Shown: positions 26,694 through 35,694 of the stretch, piece after piece
How positions within the stretch are numbered: the first letter of the stretch is position 1
How the letters are laid out: each line of letters starts with the position of its first letter
Assembly (NCBI RefSeq): GCF_008974245.1
Contig: NZ_BBZI01000010.1
Coordinates: 248,001-312,000, forward strand
Direction of reading: 5' to 3'
Length of the DNA stretch: 64,000 nt
DNA from: Streptomyces abyssomicinicus
Lineage (GTDB): Bacteria > Actinomycetota > Actinomycetes > Streptomycetales > Streptomycetaceae
Notes under the pieces: generated by a model
Told to the model about the DNA's origin: nothing
Database searches by the model: none
Seen by the model: the letters and a program-made list of their open reading frames with translations, nothing else
Made by a program: the position numbers and the translations under genes

Positions 26694-27937
26694 CCGAACG
26701 GACCTCCCACGGTCCCGCCACCGCAACCGGCTGCCCCGTCGCCCACGGGGGAGCCACCCGGCTGTACGGGCCCGAGACGACCCATGACATGGAGAGCGTC
26801 TACGCGCGGCTGCGCCGCGAGCACGGCGCGGTGGCGCCGGTCCTGATCGAGGGCGACGTCCCGGCCTGGCTGGTGCTGGGCTACCGGGAGAACCGGCGGG
26901 TGCTCGACAACCCGCTCCAGTTCAGCCGGGACGCCCGGATCTGGCGGGACTGGAAGGAAGGACGCGTCGACGACGACCTGCCGGTGATGCAGATGGTCGG
27001 CTGGCGCCCCGACTGCGTCTCCCAGGACGGCGAGCCGCACCGCCGGCTGCGCGGAGCGGTCACCGAAAGCCTCCAGGCGGTCGCCGGCCGCGGCATCCGG
27101 CGTCACGTCGCGCACTTCGCGGACAAGCAGATCGACGCCTTCGCCAAGGCCGGCCGGGCCGACCTGGTGGCCGACTTCGCCGAGTACCTGCCCATGCTGG
27201 TGCTCACCCGCCTGTTCGGCCTCGCGGCGAGCGAGGGGCGCAGCCTCGCCGAGTCCAGCAACCATGTCATCAAGGGAGGCGCGGACGCCCTCGTCCACAA
27301 CGCCCGGATCATGACGATCCTCGGGGAGCTCGCCGAGCGCAAGCGCCACGAGCCGGGTGCCGACTTCACCACCGGGCTGCTCGGACACCCGGCCCGGCTC
27401 GACGACGAGGAGATCCTCCACCACCTGCGGCTGGTGCTGATCACCGCGCACACCACCACCAGCAACCTGCTGGCCCGGGTGCTCCAGGCGATCCTCACCG
27501 ACGACGCCCGGCTCGCCGCCCTGGTGGGCGGCGAACTCGCCCTGTCCTCCGTGGTGGAGGAGGTCATGTGGAACACCCCGCCGCTCGCCGTGCTGCCCGG
27601 CCGGTTCGCCACGGCCGACCTCCAGCTCGGCGACGCCGCGGTCAAGGAGGGCGACATGCTCCTGCTCGGGCTGGCGGCGGGCAACCTCGACCCGGAGATC
27701 CGCGCCGCCGGCGACGTGTCGCTCCAGGGCAACCACTCGCACCTGGCGTTCAGCTCCGGCCCCCACGAATGCCCGGGGCAGGGCATCGGGCACGCCATCA
27801 TCGAGATCGCGGTCGACGTCCTGCTGCACCGGCTGCCGGGACTGCGGCCGGCCGTGGCGCCGAACTCGCTGACCTCCACCGCCTCGACGTGGATGACCGG
27901 CCTGGACAGCCTGCCGGTGGAGTTCCCCGTCCGCTGA
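26690..27937 (+). CDS. Conservon-associated cytochrome P450 lacking ExxR
   Basis: 415 residues; the ATG overlaps the cvnD stop (ATGA), so it is the fifth gene of the operon, as rarE is in S. griseus. Heme loop FSSGPHECPGQG gives Cys361. The I-helix reads ITAHTTTS (251-258) rather than AGxxT. At the K-helix the sequence is E-E-V-M-W-N-T-P-P: Trp294 (codon 27569-27571) stands where the invariant Arg of ExxR is expected. Loss of this Arg is known for the CYP157 family, also conservon-linked in S. coelicolor. It could be an atypical catalyst or a heme-dependent signalling component. A terpene cyclase gene converges on it. Confidence 0.9.
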   Translation: MTERTSHGPATATGCPVAHGGATRLYGPETTHDMESVYARLRREHGAVAPVLIEGDVPAWLVLGYRENRRVLDNPLQFSRDARIWRDWKEGRVDDDLPVMQMVGWRPDCVSQDGEPHRRLRGAVTESLQAVAGRGIRRHVAHFADKQIDAFAKAGRADLVADFAEYLPMLVLTRLFGLAASEGRSLAESSNHVIKGGADALVHNARIMTILGELAERKRHEPGADFTTGLLGHPARLDDEEILHHLRLVLITAHTTTSNLLARVLQAILTDDARLAALVGGELALSSVVEEVMWNTPPLAVLPGRFATADLQLGDAAVKEGDMLLLGLAAGNLDPEIRAAGDVSLQGNHSHLAFSSGPHECPGQGIGHAIIEIAVDVLLHRLPGLRPAVAPNSLTSTASTWMTGLDSLPVEFPVR

Positions 27938-27952
27938 CCCGGGCGAACACCA

Positions 27953-27998
27953 CACGGTGGCCGCGTCCCCTTCCCGCCGAGGGGGCGCGGCCGCCGTG
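27953..27998. terminator. Bidirectional hairpin between conservon operon and terpene cyclase
   Basis: A long near-perfect stem: CACGGTGGCCGCG plus TCCCC on the left, GGGGG plus CGCGGCCGCCGTG on the right, around a 10-base loop (27971-27980). It lies between the convergent P450 and terpene cyclase genes. Confidence 0.75.
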
Positions 27999-28024
27999 TC
28001 GTGCACGCTCCTTCGCGCCGGACG

Positions 28025-29059
28025 TCAGTTCACCGACAGCAGGTCGTCCACCGACCCCCGGCCCGCCCGCTCCGCCGCGGCGGCGGGCGTGTCCTTGTCC
28101 GCCGCGTAGCGCCCGGTCACCAGCGCCCATTCGTAGTTGCCGTTGATCCAGTGCTGCACGGCCTCCACCCCCATCGAGGTGCGCAGGCGCTCGTCCTCCG
28201 ACAGACCCAGCTCGTCGCACATCTGCGGCACGCGGGCCTCGAGTTCCAGGTACTCCACCAGGCAGGCGGCGGTCATCCGGTACGCCTCGGCCGCCGCCTC
28301 CTCCCAGGAACAGCCCAGTTCACGGCGGAGGACGGCTATCAGGTTGTGGCCGTCGCCCCGGCGCCGCTCCCGCTCGAAGGAGTGGATGTCGTTCATGAAG
28401 CCGATGACGTCCGCGGCCAGGTCCCTCATCCGTTCCATCACGGGATGGGCCTGGACCTGCGCCGGCACCTCGAAACCGCGGCTGCGTTCACCCGCGTCGA
28501 TGCTGTGGTGTATGCCCACCGTCCGGCGGCGGAACCGCGCGTACTCCTTCACGGTGAGCGTGCCCTCGAGGCCGGCCGCCGCGAGGTCCACCTCCTCGCA
28601 GTGCGCGGTGAGGAACCGGCCCCAGGAGGCGGCGAACCGGGTCTGCCAGGTGAGTGACATGCCACGCGACAACTGGGCCCAGACCTCCGCCCAGGCCTGG
28701 GTGATCGGGCACACCACCCGGGGCGGGCTGTCCGCCGGACGCAGCGGGGTGACGATCAGTTCACGGGCCACCTCGGTGACCCGGTCGGCCCGGTCCGGCC
28801 GGCCGGAGTCGAACTGGTCGTCGAACAGGAAGGCGAGGGAGAACCAGTTCATCAGCACCGTCATGTCCTCGGCGGAGGCGTACGGGTAGGTGCGCGCCGC
28901 AGCCTGGGGCAGGTCCCACGAGCAGTACTCCTCGAACCCCGCGTCGCTCCGTACCAGCCCCCGGTCACGCACCCAGCGCAGGTGCCGCTCCCGCGCGTAC
29001 TCCAGATGAGGGCTGACCGGTGTGGAGAAGGGCAGGTCGAAGGTGACGTCCTGAGGCAT
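28025..29059 (-). CDS. Class I terpene cyclase (sesquiterpene synthase-like)
   Basis: 344 residues. Aspartate-rich motif DDQFD (80-84) and NSE triad NDIHSFERE (223-231), both binding Mg-diphosphate, plus the RRRTVGIHHSID effector-helix region and a C-terminal WINGNYEWALVTGRY segment with the usual Arg-Tyr pair. Length and motifs fit bacterial sesquiterpene synthases cyclising farnesyl diphosphate; product identity cannot be read from sequence. ATG at 29059 with AAGGAA 6 bases upstream. It converges on the conservon P450, which might modify its product, but that is inference from proximity. Confidence 0.9.
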   Translation of the reverse strand: MPQDVTFDLPFSTPVSPHLEYARERHLRWVRDRGLVRSDAGFEEYCSWDLPQAAARTYPYASAEDMTVLMNWFSLAFLFDDQFDSGRPDRADRVTEVARELIVTPLRPADSPPRVVCPITQAWAEVWAQLSRGMSLTWQTRFAASWGRFLTAHCEEVDLAAAGLEGTLTVKEYARFRRRTVGIHHSIDAGERSRGFEVPAQVQAHPVMERMRDLAADVIGFMNDIHSFERERRRGDGHNLIAVLRRELGCSWEEAAAEAYRMTAACLVEYLELEARVPQMCDELGLSEDERLRTSMGVEAVQHWINGNYEWALVTGRYAADKDTPAAAAERAGRGSVDDLLSVN

Positions 29060-29172
29060 GGGGGTTCCTTTCGGGACGGGCGGTGGGCTCCAGAAGTGTC
29101 CTGAACAAGCCACGTGGACGCACAGAGCCGTTCCGAAGCTGCCCTTCCGGTCATGAACACATACCCTTTAAA

Positions 29173-29204
29173 CATGTGACCTGTAGCACTTTCGGCGTCA
29201 CATG
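29173..29204. promoter_or_regulatory. Inverted repeat upstream of terpene cyclase (candidate operator)
   Basis: CATGTGAC (29173-29180) and GTCACATG (29197-29204) form perfect 8-bp half-sites separated by 16 bases, about 115 bases before the cyclase start and next to an AT-rich patch (29158-29172) that could hold a promoter. Confidence 0.45.
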
Positions 29205-29266
29205 CCGGGAGAACGTGCCCCGGCGCGCACCCTGCCCCCGCCCGCACGCCTGGGGCGCACGCGAAA

Positions 29267-29295
29267 CCGGGGCCCCGGATGTCCCGGAGCCCCGG
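29267..29295 (-). terminator. Terminator after the DUF4235 gene
   Basis: CCGGGGCCCCGG (29267-29278) pairs with CCGGAGCCCCGG (29284-29295) with one mismatch. On the minus strand it is followed by TTTCG. It lies 22 bases past the DUF4235 stop. Confidence 0.65.
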
Positions 29296-29316
29296 CCTCG
29301 GCACGGTGACCGGTGG

Positions 29317-29628
29317 TCAGTCCCGGCCCTTGCCCTTCGTGTGGTCGGGCCACACGCCGGTCCTTCGCTCGACCGCCTGGGCGCTGGTCCGGTCGATGAC
29401 CGCCCGCACCACGGCGAAGATGGCCCCCTGGATCGCCGCGGCCAGCAGGATCTCGCCCCACCGGCGGTCCCGGTCCAGGGCGTCGGGCGCGTCGTCCTCG
29501 TGCCTGATCGCCTTCCAGGTCTTCTGGAAGGCCGTGGTGGCCAGCCGTCCGCCGCCCCAGCTGAGCGCGAACCCGAGGGGCTTGTAGGCGGTGGGCAGGT
29601 TCTGCTTCTTCTGCGTGAATGTGGCCAA
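29317..29628 (-). CDS. DUF4235 membrane protein
   Basis: 103 residues with two weakly hydrophobic helices (LGFALSWGGGRLATTAFQKTWKAI and GEILLAAAIQGAIFAVVRAVID), matching DUF4235, a small actinobacterial family of unknown function often found with stress and holin-like genes. TTG at 29628 is preceded by AAGGAG at 7 bases. It follows the GST gene by 54 bases on the same strand. Confidence 0.85.
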   Translation of the reverse strand: MATFTQKKQNLPTAYKPLGFALSWGGGRLATTAFQKTWKAIRHEDDAPDALDRDRRWGEILLAAAIQGAIFAVVRAVIDRTSAQAVERRTGVWPDHTKGKGRD

Positions 29629-29682
29629 GGGGTTTCTCCTTCGTTCCTCGGTCGGTCAGGCCGGACCTGCCCGCGCCGTCGG

Positions 29683-30708
29683 TCAGGACGGTCGCGGACG
29701 CCCCGCTCCGGGCACCTCCTCGCCCGGCGGAACCGGGCCGGGCGGCGTCCCGTCACCGAACGGCCGGCCGCCGAGCTGCTCCCGGTGATGCGGGGACAGC
29801 CAGGCCGGCAGGTCCGGTCCCAGCGGCACCACCCGCGTGGGGTTGATGCCGGTGTGCACCATGTAGTAGTGCCGTTTGATGTGGTCGAAATCGACCGTGT
29901 CCCCGAAACCGGGGGTCTGGAAGAGGTCGCGGGCGTACGCCCAGAGCACCGGGTTCTCCGTCAGCTTCCACCGGTTGCACTTGAAGTGGCCGTGGTAGAC
30001 CGGATCGAAACGCACCAAGGTGGTGAACAGCCGGACGTCCGCCTCGGTGACGGTGTCGCCCATCAGGTAGCGCCGCCGCTCCAGCCGCCGGGCCAGCCGC
30101 TCCAGCCGGTCGAACACCGCGGCGCAGGCCTCCTCGTAGTCGGCCTGGTTGGTCGCGAAACCGGCCCGGTACACCCCGTTGTTGACGTCCCGGTGGACGT
30201 CCTCCATCACCTCGTCCATCTCCGCCCGGAGCGCCTCGGGGTACAGGTCCGGGGCGCCCGCACGGTGGTGGGCGGTCCACTCGGTGGCGAGGTCCAGGGT
30301 GATCCGCCGGTAGTCGTTGGTGACCAGCGCGCCGCTCGGGACGTCGACGACCGCGGGCACGCTGACGCCGCCGGGGTGGTCCGTCTCCCGCCTGTCGTAG
30401 GCCTCGTGCAGGAACCTGATGCCGAGCACCGGGTCGCGGCCGCCGGGGTCGAGGGTGAAACGCCAGCTGCGGTCGTCCTGGACGGGGTCCGCGATCGCCA
30501 GGGAGATCGCGTCCTCCAGGCCCAGCAGCCGACGGGAGATCACCGCCCGGCTCGCCCACGGACAGGCCCGGCTGACCACCAGCCGGTACCGTCCCTCCTC
30601 CACCGGCCAGCCGTCCCGGCCGTCGGCGGTGATCCGGTCCGTGAAGTGGCTCGGCGACCGCGTGAACTTCTTGCGGCCGTACTCGGTGTTGCCCTCGCCG
30701 CCGCTCAT
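29683..30708 (-). CDS. Xi-class glutathione transferase-like, S-glutathionyl-hydroquinone reductase family
   Basis: 341 residues. Thioredoxin-fold N-terminus with the SRACPWASRAVISRRLLGLE active-site motif (Cys-Pro-Trp-Ala), then VPAVVD cis-Pro, and an all-helical C-terminal domain with TEADVRLFTTLVRFDPVYHGHFKCN, diagnostic of YqjG/PcpF-type hydroquinone reductases. Streptomyces make mycothiol rather than glutathione, so the physiological thiol is probably mycothiol (inference). ATG at 30708 with GAGAGGG upstream; the longer frame to 30981 is unsupported. The tail is Pro/Gly-rich. Confidence 0.86.
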   Translation of the reverse strand: MSGGEGNTEYGRKKFTRSPSHFTDRITADGRDGWPVEEGRYRLVVSRACPWASRAVISRRLLGLEDAISLAIADPVQDDRSWRFTLDPGGRDPVLGIRFLHEAYDRRETDHPGGVSVPAVVDVPSGALVTNDYRRITLDLATEWTAHHRAGAPDLYPEALRAEMDEVMEDVHRDVNNGVYRAGFATNQADYEEACAAVFDRLERLARRLERRRYLMGDTVTEADVRLFTTLVRFDPVYHGHFKCNRWKLTENPVLWAYARDLFQTPGFGDTVDFDHIKRHYYMVHTGINPTRVVPLGPDLPAWLSPHHREQLGGRPFGDGTPPGPVPPGEEVPGAGRPRPS

Positions 30709-30994
30709 CGCCGCCCTCTCGCCTGCCGTCCGCGGACCGGGTCGTTGTCCGTTCCCAGGGACGCGTTCCCTCTTTTCGGCGATCGGCACCGCCGAAGATC
30801 CCGTGCGGTGGGCGTGGAGCGGGATCGCGCGGTGCCGGCGGGACCCGCGGGAGGAGGGCGAGCCCGGGAGGCGGTGGGGGAGCGCTCGCGGCACACGGCG
30901 CGGGGAGGGGCGGGACGCTGGTGGGCCCCGCCACGACGGGGGAGCGCGGCGGGACCCGACAAGCGTCTGCCCCGCCTTCACGGCTTCATGCGCA

Positions 30995-31019
30995 CCGGCC
31001 CGGCGGAATTCCGGGCCGG
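30995..31019 (-). terminator. Hairpin after the 31063-31998 gene
   Basis: CCGGCCCGG (30995-31003) and CCGGGCCGG (31011-31019) around a 7-base loop. It is the only clear structure in the 354-base gap 30709-31062, which otherwise shows no gene. Confidence 0.6.
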
Positions 31020-31062
31020 CCCCCGCATCACCCCCGCGGGCGACGCCCGGCCGGGCTCCGGG

Positions 31063-31998
31063 TCACTCGTCGCAGGCGACGGCGGGACCGGCCACCATGC
31101 CGCCGGTGCGGAACGTCTGGCCCTTGGGCATCCAGTACCCCAGCTTCGACACCACGCTCGAGCACGCGTCGGTGGTGGTGGCCCGGACGACCACCGTGGC
31201 GGGGTTGCCCGGCTGGAGGTCGGTGAGCGCGCAGTCCAGCGAGTGGGTCAGACGCTGCTCGGACGGGTGCCGGCCGATCAGCGGGTTGACGCAGCGCGCG
31301 TCGTCCGTGGTGAGCCGGATCCCGGAGTCCTCCTCGCCGATCAGCCCGAACCGCCCGCTGCCGTCGCCCTCCGCGCTGTCCCGGTGCACTGTGTACGTCA
31401 GCACGGTGGTCCGGCCCGCGCGCAACCGCTCCTGGTCCACCTCGATGCGGTGGGTGGGCTCCCGCAGCGGCTGGGTGAGGGTGAGCGGGGCGGTCGCCTT
31501 CCCCCGCACGTCCACCCCGGCGGGCGTGGAGCGGACCCGGACCTCGGCGGTGATCTCGTACGTCCCCGGACCGGCGTAGTCGGCGGAACCGGGCAGCGCG
31601 CCCCGGGCGACGACCTCGCCGTCCCTGCGGGCCGTCCAGGTGCCGGAGGTGTGGCAGGCGTACGTCCGCCCGCCGGGCGCCGAGCACGAGGCGGGGGCGG
31701 ACAGGGCGAGGGACGGACCGCCGGTGGAGGTGCAGAGGCTCAGCGACGCCTTGCCGCCGCCGCTCCCGCGCAGGACACCGGCCGGGGCGCAGAGGGTCTC
31801 CGCGGCCGGATCAGCGGGGGCGGCCGCCACCGCGACGGGGGCGGATCCGCGGCTGTCGGACGGTTCCGCCTCCGACAGCCGCTGTTCGACGAGCGGGGAG
31901 AGGGCGGTCAGCGCCACGATCACCGCTCCCGCGGTCAGGGCGGCACGGGTCCGCCGGGTCAGCGTGGCACGGGGCGGCGGGGTCGGGGATGCCGTCAC
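31063..31998 (-). CDS. Membrane-anchored or secreted hypothetical protein
   Basis: 311 residues. A cytoplasmic Arg-rich start (TLTRRTR) precedes a hydrophobic segment (about 18-35), so it is exported, possibly anchored. The remainder is beta-rich with conserved cysteine pairs (CAPAGVL/LCTS, SCSAPGGRTYACHTSGTW, CVNPLIG/LDCAL, DACSS/VACDE), suggesting disulfide-stabilised Ig-like domains. GTG at 31998 has GGAGGA at 6 bases. Family not recognised. Confidence 0.65.
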   Translation of the reverse strand: MTASPTPPPRATLTRRTRAALTAGAVIVALTALSPLVEQRLSEAEPSDSRGSAPVAVAAAPADPAAETLCAPAGVLRGSGGGKASLSLCTSTGGPSLALSAPASCSAPGGRTYACHTSGTWTARRDGEVVARGALPGSADYAGPGTYEITAEVRVRSTPAGVDVRGKATAPLTLTQPLREPTHRIEVDQERLRAGRTTVLTYTVHRDSAEGDGSGRFGLIGEEDSGIRLTTDDARCVNPLIGRHPSEQRLTHSLDCALTDLQPGNPATVVVRATTTDACSSVVSKLGYWMPKGQTFRTGGMVAGPAVACDE

Positions 31999-32120
31999 CG
32001 GTTCCTCCGGGGGTAGGCAGCGTCGGGTCCGCCGCCGAGCATGGAGGACCCGCACCCGCCGTCCCCGCCACGCCCCCCTGACACGCCGCCCCCTCACCTG
32101 CCCGCACCAACCGCCACCAC

Positions 32121-32212
32121 GGCCCACCCGCCCCGCCCCCGACAGCACCGGTCCCGCCCACCTCGGCCCACCCGCCCCGCCCCCGACGGCACCGGTCCCG
32201 CCCACCTCGGCA
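32121..32212. repeat. Two 44-bp direct repeats
   Basis: Copies at 32125-32168 and 32169-32212 differ at only two or three bases, and a partial third follows. They lie in the 288-base gap between two exported-protein genes, on a strongly C-rich strand with no supported ORF. Confidence 0.85.
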
Positions 32213-32286
32213 CACCCGGCCCGCCCACGTGGGGCACGGGGGCCAGACCTGCTCACCCGGGGCGCCGGGGCCGGCCCCGCGGGGCG

Positions 32287-32952
32287 CTAGCTCTTGCCGA
32301 AGGCGGTGACGGAGACCGCGGCGTTCGCGGACACCGGGACCTTGCCGGACTCCCACCGCACGCTCAGCGGCTCCCGCTCGTCCGGGGGCGTGACCAGCAA
32401 GGTGGCCGGGGTCTTCGCCTTGGACCCGGTGAGCCTCGCGTCGCTGTAGGACAGCGTCGCCCACGCGCTCTCCCCGGGGGAGAGCCTGACCGTGGTGACC
32501 GGTGTCCCCTCGATCCGCCGCGGGTCGGGCCCCAGCTGCGCCCCGGAGGCGTCCGTGAAGGCCGCGCCCGGATAGCCGCGCAGCGTGCAGGAGCGCTGCG
32601 ACTGGTTGGTGAGGGCCACCGCGAAGCTCCGCTGTCCCGCACCCGCCTCGCCCGTTCCCACCGAGGCCGCCAGCCCGGAGGTGCGGCAGCGGTCGGAGGA
32701 AGCGCCCGGGGACCGCGGCGGGGCGGAGGAGGCCGGCGGATCGGCCGGGGCCGACGTGGCGGCGGAGGCGGAGGCCGGGGCGGACGGGTCGGGGGCGGCC
32801 GAGGACGGCCCCGCGTCCGTCGCCTCACCGCCCGCGCGGGCGGAGGAACCGCCGTCGGTCCCCGAACAGCCGGTCAGCAGGAACGGCACGGGCAGCAGCG
32901 CGGTCGCAAGCCACAGAACGCCGCGGTGCCGCGTCGCACGCGAGAGGCCCAT
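32287..32952 (-). CDS. DUF4232 lipoprotein
   Basis: 221 residues. Lipobox LLTG-Cys follows an N-terminal hydrophobic segment, then a Ser/Ala/Pro linker (about 35-90) and a DUF4232 domain (CRTSGLAASVGTGEAGAGQRSFAVALTNQSQRSCTLRGYPG, with paired Cys). DUF4232 proteins are surface lipoproteins of actinobacteria without assigned function. ATG at 32952 preferred over GTG at 32964 because GGGAG directly abuts the latter. Confidence 0.85.
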   Translation of the reverse strand: MGLSRATRHRGVLWLATALLPVPFLLTGCSGTDGGSSARAGGEATDAGPSSAAPDPSAPASASAATSAPADPPASSAPPRSPGASSDRCRTSGLAASVGTGEAGAGQRSFAVALTNQSQRSCTLRGYPGAAFTDASGAQLGPDPRRIEGTPVTTVRLSPGESAWATLSYSDARLTGSKAKTPATLLVTPPDEREPLSVRWESGKVPVSANAAVSVTAFGKS

Positions 32953-33012
32953 CGTCGTCCACACTCCCGGGAGATCGTCGTGCCGGATGCTCCCGTCATG
33001 CTCCTCCGGCCG

Positions 33013-33039
33013 TCCGGTTCCGGAAAGACCGGATCCGGA
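33013..33039 (-). terminator. Hairpin after the large SpoIIE phosphatase gene
   Basis: TCCGGTTCCGG (33013-33023) pairs with CCGGATCCGGA (33029-33039), one mismatch, 5-base loop. It starts 5 bases beyond the stop at 33044. Confidence 0.65.
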
Positions 33040-33043
33040 CTCC

Positions 33044-35449
33044 TCAGACGGCGTCGAGAAGTGGCAGTTCCGCCCAGATCGTCTTGCCGTCGGGAGTGTG
33101 CCGGGTGCCCCAGCGCTGGGTCAGCTGCGCAACCAGCAGCAGACCCCGCCCGCCCTCGTCGAAGGTCCGCGCCCGCCGCAGGTGCGGCGCGGTGTGGCTG
33201 GTGTCCGACACCTCGCAGATCAGCGTGGAGGCGCCGTGGATCAGCCGCAGGCGGATGGGGCGCGCCCCGTACCGGATGGCGTTGGTGACCAGCTCGCTGA
33301 CCACCAGCTCCGCGGTGAAGGTGGCCTCCTCCAGGCCCCAGTGCTCGACCTGCTTCACCGCCTGCTTGCGGATCGCCGCCACCAGCGCCGGGTCCGCGGG
33401 GATGTCCCAGGTCGCCACCCTGGAGGAGGGCAGCCCGCGCGTCCGCGCCAGCAGCAGCGCGACGTCGTCGGCCACGTCGCCCTGGGGGAGCAGCCTCGCC
33501 AGGACCTGCTCGCAGCTGTCGTCCAGCGAATCGGCCGGCTCCGCCAGCGCCTCCTGCAGGAGTATGCGGCCGGCGTCCACGTCCAGGCCGCGGTTCATCA
33601 CCAGGCCGTCGGTGTAGAAGGCGAGGACCGTCCCCTCGGCCAGCTCCAGCTCGGCCGCCTCGAACGGCAGCCCGCCCACGCCCAGCGGGGGACCGGCCGG
33701 CATCTCCACCGGCTCGGGAAGACCGCCCGGGCGGACGATGAGCGGCGGCTGGTGCCCGGCGCGCGCCAGGGAGCAGCGCCGGGACACCGGGTCGTAGACC
33801 GCGTAGAGACACGTCGCGCCGACCTCGCCCGGGCTGCCGTCGTTGCCCGCCTCGTCGGAGAGGCGGACCACCAGGTCGTCGAGGTGGGTGAGGAGTTCGT
33901 CGGGCGCCAGGTCGATGTCGGCGAGGGTACGCACCGCGGTGCGCAGGCGGCCCATGGTGGCCGAGGCCTGCACGCCGTGGCCCACCACGTCGCCGACCAC
34001 CATCGCCACCCGCATCCCGGAGAGCGGGATGATGTCGAACCAGTCCCCGCCCACACCGCCCGCCCGGGCCGCCGGCAGGTAGCGCGAGGCGGCCTGCAGC
34101 GCCGCCGTGACCGGCAGGGAACGCGGCAGCAGGCTCCGCTGCAGGGCCAGCGCGACCTCCCGTTCCCGCGAGTAGCGCCGGGCGTTGTCGATGCAGACGG
34201 CGGCCGTCGCCGCGACCTCCTCCGCCAGCAGCACGTCGTCGCGGGAGAAGGGCTCGGGCTGCCGGTGACGGGTGAACAGGGCGACACCGAGGATCATGCC
34301 GCGGGCCCGCAACGGCACCGCCATCGCCGAGTGCATGCCGACCTCGACCGCGCGGCTGTCGAGGCCCACCCGGTACGAGAAGCGCCGCGCCAGGTCCTCC
34401 GGCGCCTCGGTGACGACCAGCGTCCGCGCGCGGCTGAGCGCTTCCGCCTGCAGCGTCGACGAGGGGTAGGCGGCCAGCTCGCCGACGCCCGGCAGGCCCT
34501 TCGCCCGCTCGGCCACCGAGCGGTCGGCGACCCGGCGCAGCCGCACCGGCACGGCCGGCGACGGCGGCTCCGAGGGCGGGTCGCCGCCGTGCTCGGGATC
34601 CAGCAGGTCGACGGACACGTGGTCGGCGATCGCCGGCACCAGCACGTCGGCGAACTCCTGGGCGGTGCGCCGGACGTCGAGCGTGGTGCCGACCCGGGAG
34701 CTCGCCTCGTTTACCAGCTGCAGACGCTCACGGGCGCGCAGCTGCTCGGTGAAGTCGTGGGAGGCCAGGGACACCCCGCAGATCTCCCCGCGGTCGTCAC
34801 GGACCGGCGCCATGCTGGTGAGCCAGGCGCGGACCGTGTTGCCGCTGCCCATCTGCGGAAGGAAGACGCGCACCGAGTCGTGCTCGCCGGTCGCCAGGAC
34901 GTTGCGCATGGCCCGCTCGACCTCGGCGAGTTCCGGGCGGGCGCCGATGTCGGTCACCCGCAGCCCGCGCAGCCGGTCGGCCGGGGCGCCGAGCACCCTC
35001 GCCATGTCGGCGTTCATGGCGCGCAGCCGCAGGCGGGTGTCGAAGACGGCCATCGCGCAGGGGGACTGCACCAGCTCCACCATCGCCAGCGGGTCGTCGG
35101 GCCTCAGCGGGCCGGAGCTCCCGCCGACCGGCGCCACCAGCAGCCAGTGACCGGGACGGTCCTCCGCCGGGGGTCTGCGGTGACCGATCAGAGGCACCCG
35201 CACCGCCCGCCCGTCCCGGTGACGCAGCGCCACCGTCGCCGTCGTCCGGCGCTCGACGGGCACGGGGGTGAGCAGGTTCTCGCAGCCGTCCTCGGCGACG
35301 CACAGCACGGAGACGGGGCGGCCCACCACCTCGTCCGGGGAGTACCCGAGGAGCCGGACGGCGCCGTCGTTCCACTCGAGCACCACGCCGTCGTCGTCGA
35401 CGACAGCCCGTGCCGTCGCGGCATCGTCGAGCGGGTTGACCGGGCTCAT
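33044..35449 (-). CDS. PAS-PAS-GAF-SpoIIE phosphatase with C-terminal HATPase domain
   Basis: 801 residues, soluble. Two PAS domains (about 8-105 and 125-245), a GAF domain (about 250-430), a PP2C/SpoIIE phosphatase core with GGDWFD, VGDVVGHGVQA and FYTDGL metal-binding motifs (about 460-655), and an anti-sigma-type HATPase with SELVTNAIRYG and GRGLLLV motifs at the C-terminus. Such proteins combine serine phosphatase activity toward STAS antagonists with kinase-like anti-sigma function and sense small ligands or redox through PAS/GAF. ATG at 35449 chosen from GGAG at 8 bases; GTG 35458 is possible. The cognate STAS partner is not adjacent. Confidence 0.9.
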   Translation of the reverse strand: MSPVNPLDDAATARAVVDDDGVVLEWNDGAVRLLGYSPDEVVGRPVSVLCVAEDGCENLLTPVPVERRTTATVALRHRDGRAVRVPLIGHRRPPAEDRPGHWLLVAPVGGSSGPLRPDDPLAMVELVQSPCAMAVFDTRLRLRAMNADMARVLGAPADRLRGLRVTDIGARPELAEVERAMRNVLATGEHDSVRVFLPQMGSGNTVRAWLTSMAPVRDDRGEICGVSLASHDFTEQLRARERLQLVNEASSRVGTTLDVRRTAQEFADVLVPAIADHVSVDLLDPEHGGDPPSEPPSPAVPVRLRRVADRSVAERAKGLPGVGELAAYPSSTLQAEALSRARTLVVTEAPEDLARRFSYRVGLDSRAVEVGMHSAMAVPLRARGMILGVALFTRHRQPEPFSRDDVLLAEEVAATAAVCIDNARRYSREREVALALQRSLLPRSLPVTAALQAASRYLPAARAGGVGGDWFDIIPLSGMRVAMVVGDVVGHGVQASATMGRLRTAVRTLADIDLAPDELLTHLDDLVVRLSDEAGNDGSPGEVGATCLYAVYDPVSRRCSLARAGHQPPLIVRPGGLPEPVEMPAGPPLGVGGLPFEAAELELAEGTVLAFYTDGLVMNRGLDVDAGRILLQEALAEPADSLDDSCEQVLARLLPQGDVADDVALLLARTRGLPSSRVATWDIPADPALVAAIRKQAVKQVEHWGLEEATFTAELVVSELVTNAIRYGARPIRLRLIHGASTLICEVSDTSHTAPHLRRARTFDEGGRGLLLVAQLTQRWGTRHTPDGKTIWAELPLLDAV

Positions 35450-35694
35450 GGTCGGCACTCCATCGCGGACACTGTCCGTGACCGTCGGGTCACGTCGGTC
35501 CCAGCGTAGTACCTCCGCGCGGGGCGTGTGCCGCGGCCTTGGGCCGTGCGGGCGGCGGGCCCCGCCCCGGGCGCCCCGGCACAGGGTCCGGCGGCCGGTG
35601 CGCGAACCGTTCCGGGTACCGGCCCGAACGGGTGTACCCAGTGGTGTGACCTGGACGTTTTTACGCTCCGCCGGACGAGCGGTACCTTGGCGCC

